Shown: one piece after another, positions 57,029 to 64,000 of the stretch
How positions within the stretch are numbered: position 1 is the first letter of the stretch
Layout: every line of letters begins with the position of its first letter
DNA from: Copromyces sp. CBS 386.78
Lineage: Eukaryota; Ascomycota; Sordariomycetes; Sordariales; Sordariaceae
Reading direction: 5' to 3'
Length of the DNA: 64,000 nucleotides
Assembly (NCBI GenBank): GCA_030685235.1
Contig: MU839125.1
Coordinates: 124,001-188,000 of the forward strand
Notes under the pieces: model-generated
The model's input: the letters and a program-made list of their open reading frames with translations, nothing else
The model's database searches: none
What the model was told of the DNA's origin: nothing
Made by a program: the position numbers and the translations under genes

Positions 57029-58540
57029 TGTTATAGGGCTGATGCCCGTGGCTGTGTACCTGGCAATCGCTAGGCGAACTGCCGTGCCAGCAACCCCTCC
57101 CTATAGCCCGTGCACTTGTACGTCCCTTGAAAAGGATAGCTGGCCAGCCGCCTGCTCTATAGGCACCCTTCCTCTCTTTCTTTCTTCGTAGAACCTTATC
57201 GATCGTTTAGGCTAGTACTTGTGCTAATTGTATTGTACCCCTTATATTAGGTTCTACTTTATACTTATATAAGCGGATAATAGATTCAATAACGGATATT
57301 AATAAATTCGAGATAGAGCTAGTAGTATCGAGCGCAGTATTTACAATATTTATTAATACTATAGTTAGACTTAGCGAAATAGACTTCGACGATGTCGAAT
57401 AGTAGTTTTATAACCCCTAAGGCGGCGAATAATAATTAATAGGAAATACTATTACGAATAATAATTTCGTAAAAGGCTTTATTAGAATATTTAACGGGAG
57501 TATTACCTTACGTAATTATATTAAGTCCCTTTTCTTTAATATTAATCCCAACCTAATCTTTATTCTATGTTTAAATTTTAGTCCCGCGGACCTAATTCCT
57601 ATTAGCAGAGCCGTAATAAGTACTTTAATTATTACTACTAGAGACCCTGCTAATTTAAATAGTAATAGTCCTAATATTTCTATTTATAGAAGAAAACCCT
57701 TCGAATTCCCTAAATAGAATGGTTAACCTTATACTTTCTAATTCTATTTTAACCGATTTATTTAAATATATAATACTAATATTAAGGCGGGCTTCTATAT
57801 TAATTGCGATATTGTTTAGTCCGAAATCCTTAATACTTTCTCTAACGATAAGTAATTATTACTAGAGGGTTTTTGGATTGGTAAAACGATTTGCGGAGAA
57901 GAAGATTTAGTTAGTCTATTTAATTAGATTTAAGTTATTTTCGGTTCTTACTAGAATTAAAATACTGCTTTTAATAAGTTAGTTCGTATACGTTAAAAGG
58001 ATAAAGAATTTTTCGCTACCTTTTTAGCTACTTTCGACGATAAAATATTGAAGGCGGGTAGTTATAATTAGAAGAGCCTTACTAAGTTAGTTTATTTTAA
58101 TTGTACCCTTAATTGGAAGTTTTATAATAAATTCTTTATAGTGGACTTTCTAGAGGATTACTACGTTTACGTAGTTAAAATATAATATTTTATAGTTAAG
58201 TACGAACGGATTTCTAAATTTAAAGAAGACTATTATAAGTACCTCTATTCTTAGAAAGGGTATTCCTAAGGTAGCGGTATTTACCTTCTTACTTCTAGCA
58301 TTAATATTTATCGGTTTAATATTTCCCGTTAGTAAATATAGTTTTCCTCTTTTTCTTCTTCTATTAACGATCGTCCTTTTAATTACGATGGCGATACTAT
58401 TATAGGATCTATTCGAATCGGCGTGTCTAATAGAGGTTATAGTAATTGGGGGCGAAGCGGTTTAAATTCGGCTACTTCTTCTAAATATATTAAGTAGGTT
58501 TTTAATAAGGAGTATTAAAAGCGTAGGGATAATAATTTAT
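57029..58540 (+). mobile_element. LTR-retrotransposon remnant: LTR-like 5' end plus gag-like relic
   Basis: At 57029 the sequence becomes GC-balanced (TGTTATAGGGCTGATGCCCG...) for about 150 bp, like an LTR that escaped RIP. It is followed by an AT-rich plus-strand frame whose content (a helical segment with FFATFLATFDDK, LNWKFYNKFF, YVKYERISKF after ignoring stops) resembles retroelement gag capsid regions. A Ser-rich tail follows to about 58540, where the Gypsy LTR candidate starts. No second LTR was found, so the rest may lie beyond the nested insertion. Confidence 0.4.
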
Positions 58541-58829
58541 TGTAAAGTCTTAGTACGATAGGGTGGGAAACACCTCAATACACGAGGTAGGTCTATTTTT
58601 ACTAAAAGACTTTAGCCTAACGGGTTAGAAAGGACCGGTTAGGCCGTAAGGGTTTTTATATTCGTACGAGCCTTCGGTAGGCCCGGCCTTCGGCGCTCGT
58701 ATTCCGACCGAACGCTTCCACCCTTATCGGTCTCGCTTATCGAACTTGCTCTATATCCTATATTAAATTAGGCCTAATAACTTTACCCCGTATCGGCCTA
58801 TCTTAAGCCTCTTACTCCATATCTTTATA
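58541..58829 (-). repeat. Candidate 3' LTR of the minus-strand Gypsy element
   Basis: About 289 bp with inverted ends TGTAAAG (58541) and CTTTATA (58823-58829, RIPed from CTTTACA). It is GC-richer than the surroundings (AAGGACCGGTTAGGCCG, CCTTCGGTAGGCCCGGCC). On the minus strand a purine run reading AGAGGGGGGGATAG directly precedes it, as expected for a polypurine tract. The partner LTR would be outside the window, so the limits are unconfirmed. Confidence 0.5.
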
Positions 58830-60299
58830 ACTATCCCCCCCTCTAAAAGCTATAGTCCCTTATAATTTATATATACGTACTATCCTACTATTTTATAATT
58901 ATATACCCTATTATCTTAACGGGGCCTTATTAGCGAATCCCTAGCCATCCCCTTCCTTCTAAGCGCTTCTATACGTACGGACGTAATACTCTACTTCCTA
59001 TTCACTACCCATACTTTATTTAATATACGGATATAGTACTCTACCTCTTATTTACTATTTAAGATTTTTCGTAGTCTATTAACATTATTCCCCCCCTTAA
59101 ATACCTAGCCTTTAGGTAATTATATACCCTTTATTTTCGTAATAAACGCATTCTATCTTTATATACTACAATTATTCGCCGACTTTTATATTAATTATTT
59201 TCTCTCCAATTAACCTCTTTTATTATACCCTCTTATATATTACAACTATTCGCCGACTCGTAAATTAATTACCCCTTTTCAAACCAATTTCTTCTATCGT
59301 ACTTACTCTTCGTACAACCTTCATTTCCCTAAGCCTATCTTCGCCGACCCGTCGTTACAATAGCTTAGTACGCTTAAATATTAATTTTTAAAGGCCCTAC
59401 TAACAATAACAAATTTCCCCGTACTATAATTAACTTCCTTTATACTATAATAGAACGAATTTTATATTATTACCTTTTTAATATAGTAAAAAACTTTCCT
59501 TTTATTTAAATATAAATATATAATCTCCTTTTTCCGTATTTACAGGCGCCTATTCGGCAATTTATACTAATTTTATTACTATACCTAAAATGGTAAAATA
59601 ATATTTTATTTACAATATTCACTTATTATATATTTAAATCCTTTATTCCTTTATTATTTATAGACCGAAAATTCGGGAAATACCTACGCCCGCTATTAAA
59701 TATAAAATAAAGTCTACCGCCCGGTACGTATTTTTCCTTCTTAATTCCTAAAGTACTTTATTAATTAATATTTATCGATTAAATCCCCCTTAAATTCCTA
59801 AAAATATTCTAATACTATTAATACTATATTTCAAATATCTTTCGCTATATTTAAACCTATTATAATAACGATCCTTTCTATAGTAATATTACGAACGTTC
59901 TTATACGCATTCGTATAAATATTTCGAAAGGCTTATACTTTATTAAAAATTCGTATAGCCGTTTCAATAAATTTATTAACGAATAAGCGGCGACCAATCG
60001 TAATAAAACTACTTTTAGCGAATTTTTAAAAGAAATATATTTATTATACCGTTTTATTTCTACTACTATAACTAATTTATATTATAGCTTCTACCCTAAT
60101 ATATATATAAATACCGCTTAATATTCCAAAATTATAACCGTATTTACTAATAGTCTACCCCTCGCCAAATAAGCGCCTAGCATTCTATTTTCGGTAGGGA
60201 TAGCCCTAAACTAATTTATTACTTAGCGGTCATATAAATTTTCTATTTACTAATTCTAAAAATAAAAGAAAAATTAACGCTATAAATTTCTATTTTCCA

Positions 60300-62300
60300 T
60301 TTACATAAAAATACAAAAATTATTATCTACTAACTTAAAATTTAAAATTAAATTATATACTTTTTAACCGGGCGCCCGCTACCGTATTAAGCTTCGTATC
60401 GCCCATTTAACGCTACTCCTTAAATAGAACTATATTTTTAATACTTAAATTCTATATTACGTTACTAATAATAAGGAAAATAACGATTATTAATCGCCGA
60501 TTATCCGCCCTAACGATTCAATCCTTTTTCCCTTTATTTTTATCGGCTCTTATTTCTAATTCGTTTTATTAATACCTCGTACTATTAATAATTTTACTAT
60601 TTACTAATATATTTTCTTCATTTATAATATTTAAATTATCCCCGAATTTAATATAATTACGCCCAAAAATAACAGCCCTTCCCCTAATGCTTCCCCTATC
60701 GCTAATTAAATAATTTTTAATAACGAAGAAAATAATAATAATATTTCTTTTATAATTAATTCTTTAAGCGGCAAGGATTCAAATTTCGTAATTCATCTAA
60801 TTCCTTTTATTTTTTTTATTTACAAAATTTATTTATTTCGAATTCGTTTAACTCTCCTTCTTTAAATAATAAATATAATAATATCGCCGAACCTAGCCCT
60901 AAAGCCTTTCCTTAATACGCTAACTCTATATTTAATAACCTAAATAATAATAATTTTACTTTTAATTTAATAAATATTAATATTAAATTCTTCGCCAAAC
61001 TTTTGGAAGGTAGTACTTCTTTAAATTCGTAATTTATTAGCAAACTATTAATCTTTAACGTACTTTTAAACCCTTTTTCGGCCACTCCTACTCTTAATTA
61101 TAATTATCCTTTTACATAGTAAAGTAAAGAAATTTTTATTATTAAAGGTAATTTAATAGTTTCTATTATAAACGATATTTATTATCCTCCTTTAAACGAT
61201 TCTTTAAGTAATAGTTTTTACCTTTATCCTAAAACCTCTATAATATATAACCGGTATTTTTAGTACTATTAATTTTCGTTAGAACGCCGTTACGTACCGA
61301 CCCCTCTCCGCTAAAAAATTCGTAAATTAAAATCGCCTTTAAATTATTATACTTCTACCGTACTAATTCCTAAAACTTCTCCTAAATTTATCTTACTATA
61401 AAAAAATATAAATATTAATAATAAAATAAATTAGTACAATTCGAATAAAAAACGTTTATATTTAATATAATTATTTTATAACCTTTCCGAACTTTTAACT
61501 ATATAACTAACCTCTCGCTTCTTATTTACTACTAAAAGACCCCTTACGCTCTCTTCTATATAAGAATACCGTTCTAAAATAAAATTTATTATAATTACTA
61601 ATCCTTCGATACTTCGTCCCCCTTTAATTATATTTCTTCGTATTCTCCGTTCTTCTTTAAATATACTTTTTAAAGAATTTAATCTATTTACCCGCTTTTA
61701 CAATTTAATAAACGTTAATAATCCTTATATATTAGCCCTATTATCCGAATTTAATTTTCCTACGTCCCTATCTATATAGGGTATAATTATTAGCATATAT
61801 TCTCCTATTACTATATAAGCCGAAGTAAACCCCTCTATCGGTATTAATTCGCTATTTATTAATTAACCTAAATTACTTTTTCTTCGTCCTTCAGTAAAAC
61901 TTAAGATTATTATTAACGGCCCCTCGGCTAAAACGGGCCTTACTATTATAACCAACCCCTCTAAACATACTCGCCCGCTCCCTTTTAAAAGGGGTAATAC
62001 TTAAATACCGCCTCTAACTATTTTCCAACGCCCTTCAATCGGCTCTCCTTCAACTCCTACCTTCGTAGCCTCGCCCCGTAAACTTAACTATCGTCCCTCT
62101 ACCACTAAAAAAGGTAAAAGTAAAAATATCGGTCCTACTCCTTTTATAACTATTCGCTTAAAACCTTTTTCTAATTCTTTTATTAGTAATTAATCGCTTA
62201 TAACCCGCTATTCTCCCTGGAAACGGGACGTATCTAAAACTACTATTAATACTAATAGTCCTAATAAACATTATAAATAGCGGGTCGGTTATAAGTTTTC
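60300..62300 (+). pseudogene. Plus-strand coding-like relic inside the Gypsy 3' region
   Basis: Plus-strand frames hold several open stretches with protein-like polar content (for example about 60680-60830 and 61880-62090, including SAKTGLTIITNPSKHTRPLP and basic Lys/Ser-rich residues), antisense to the integrase. It could be an antisense accessory ORF of the element or another nested repeat. RIP makes stop-based tests weak. No family was recognised. Confidence 0.25.
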
Positions 62301-62489
62301 TTTAGTAGATTACTAAATCTTTTATTTATTTTTTAATATTTAAACTTTCTATTCGCCTTTCCGTCGACTTTATATTAAATTATTTAATATAAATATAATT
62401 CTTTATAATAAAATAGAATTCTCTTTATTTATTTTACTAATTTATATTATCCTACTTTTTATATACCTATTACCTAATTTTCCAATACT

Positions 62490-63760
62490 TAAAGAACGCT
62501 TTTTATATATTATATAAATATTTTACCAATTCCTAAATATTATATTTAATAAACTATCCTATCTATTTAACTAAGAATTTCTCGTCTACCCCTTTCCTTT
62601 AATAATCTATAATTTCTTCTATTTCTTATTTATTTTAATTTTCTACTAATTCCGGTAACGGTATTTTATTAACAACTTTACTATTAATCTTCTATAATTC
62701 GAATAAGCTTACTAGAAATACGTTATATATTTTTTAATATTTCGTAAACAAGATAATTTAATATATTTAAAACCCAATCTATTTAATTACTTTAATTTTA
62801 ATAAAAGTAAATATAAATTTACAATTTTAAAAACGAAAATTCTTAATAAATAATCCTATAAAATCGTTTAATCGGAATTCAATCGGTATATATCGCTTAT
62901 TATACCCTTTCTTTTAATTCTCAACGGCCTATTCCCAATATTAGCATATAAACTTCTATACAACTTTTAAACGCTATAAACACTCCTTTACTCCTTAAAC
63001 TTTTAATTTGTAGCGTCCTTCTATATATTTAATTATACGAAAGTAGAAATTATATAAGGCTTCGAATAATAATATTCCTATAATTACGTATTTAAAATTA
63101 TTATAAACGAATTCAACCTTTTACAATTAGCAGGACTATATAGTACTATCCTTTTTAATCGCATTAATATAAAAGAATTTTTCAATTATTTAATATATTC
63201 GTTCCGTTTACCTATTAATCTAAAAGTAGAATATAATAAATAATTAATATAATATACTTCGGGTCTTAATAAATTCTTTTTAAAATTTACTAATAAATAA
63301 TTTATCTTTATTACTAACGATTCTTAAGGGGGAACTAAAGCAATATTCTACGTACTTATAAAAAAGATTAGCTATTTTTACGGCGTTAAAGGTCTTTTTA
63401 ATAGGTATTATTATTATAAATTTTATAAATTAATCGACAATAATTAAAATAATATCGTATATATTACTATAAAACCCCTAATTCGGTAATAGGCTAATAA
63501 TAAAATTTATACTAATTTTTTAAAAAAATTACTCTAATAGTAATAAAAATTATAAGTTTCTATAGGGTTTATATTTAGGTTATTATATTCCTTAATACAA
63601 TTCGTATCTACTAACGTATTCCTTTATATTAGTAACGAAATTTTTTTAATAGAATTTTCTTTTAATTAAATCCAGCGTTTTAAAAATACTTATATAATTT
63701 GCCTTCGGGTTATTATAATAATTACGTAGGAATTCCTTATATAATAAACCTTTATTAGGG
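62490..63760 (-). pseudogene. Gypsy integrase and chromodomain relic
   Basis: The C-terminal part of Pol. In the chromodomain, the aromatic W in VKW and the WEP motif can be recognised around TAG/TAA stops. The integrase core has lost catalytic context at several positions through C-to-T and G-to-A changes, so the protein cannot be functional. Confidence 0.75.
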
Positions 63761-64000
63761 ATTACTAACCATCCTTTAAATTATAAGACCCTTTAATCGT
63801 CTAATTTATACCCCTTAATTATAAAACTTTTTATTCGTATAGCCGCTACTAAGTCGGTAATATTAGGATTTCTAAGTTAAAATTCTTTTATAATAATATA
63901 AAACTCTTAATTCTCTTTAGTTACGAAGGGGTATTCCTTACGTAAAATCTTTTTAGCGATCCTTCTAGGTAGGATTTAAGGAAACGGGTTATCCTTCGGT

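Larger units (their letters stand above)
58541..64000 (-). mobile_element. RIP-degraded chromodomain Gypsy (chromovirus-type) element, cut by window end
   Basis: On the minus strand the Gypsy integrase is legible from about 63760 to 62960: zinc-finger region (GHFG-like, then ExxxxCxxC-like residues), a core reading VDRFTKF-type sequence, an Asp in IVSDRD-type context, and FVYNNF-type residues. A chromodomain follows at about 62650-62490 (ExEEIIDY, KFLVKWIGY, NTWEPVKHL patterns once stops are ignored). Integrase then chromodomain then LTR is chromovirus order. Reverse transcriptase would lie right of 64000. The 3.5 kb between chromodomain and LTR is unusually long. Confidence 0.8.

Overview
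The window looks like chromosomal DNA from a filamentous ascomycete, most likely a Sordariomycete close to Neurospora, Sordaria, Podospora or Chaetomium. The genes have short introns (about 55-230 nt) with GTAHGT-type donors, CTRAC branch points and close acceptors. The proteins match fungal families such as Erv25, U1-C, Mis13/Dsn1, Atf1-type bZIP and NCS1 permease. GC-balanced gene islands alternate with very AT-rich blocks full of TpA and stop codons, the usual mark of repeat-induced point mutation (RIP).

Gene islands. (1) 2.1-3.7 kb: one conserved fungal protein of unknown function. (2) 9.8-28 kb: a dense run of dihydrofolate synthase, a DUF218 protein, an alpha/beta hydrolase, an HD-domain hydrolase, U1-C snRNP protein, the p24 cargo receptor Erv25 (divergent from U1-C), the succinate dehydrogenase assembly factor SDHAF2, the kinetochore protein Dsn1 and an Atf1-type bZIP factor. 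These are mostly single-copy housekeeping genes with no shared pathway. (3) 44.2-53.6 kb: a GST-like protein, a purine-cytosine permease and a 1,246-residue disordered Ser/Pro-rich protein.

Transposon blocks, all RIP-degraded. 4.06-9.47 kb is a complete Copia-type element on the minus strand with 173-bp LTRs and a 5-bp target duplication. 28.1-37.4 kb holds a 261-bp TA-flanked MITE, a roughly 4-kb Mutator-like element with long terminal inverted repeats (TIRs), and a 4.0-kb TA-flanked Fot1/pogo-like element that is the parent of the MITE. Short coding-like scraps of older host DNA lie between them. 40.60-43.98 kb is a hAT element with a perfect 8-bp target duplication. 55.6-64 kb is a nested pile: an unidentified coding relic, a plus-strand gag-like LTR-element remnant, and a minus-strand chromodomain Gypsy element that runs off the window. 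The first 0.84 kb is an undefined AT-rich relic.

Points for a second look: opposite-strand coding-like remnants inside the pogo-like element (with a 21-bp minisatellite) and inside the Mutator-like element; the parent-MITE pair, in which only the long copy is RIPed; subterminal motif arrays in the hAT element; and a frame-preserving 57-nt intron inside the DNA-binding region of the bZIP gene. I saw no CRISPR array, rRNA gene or convincing tRNA gene. All splice models are hand-derived from sequence signals and frame continuity.
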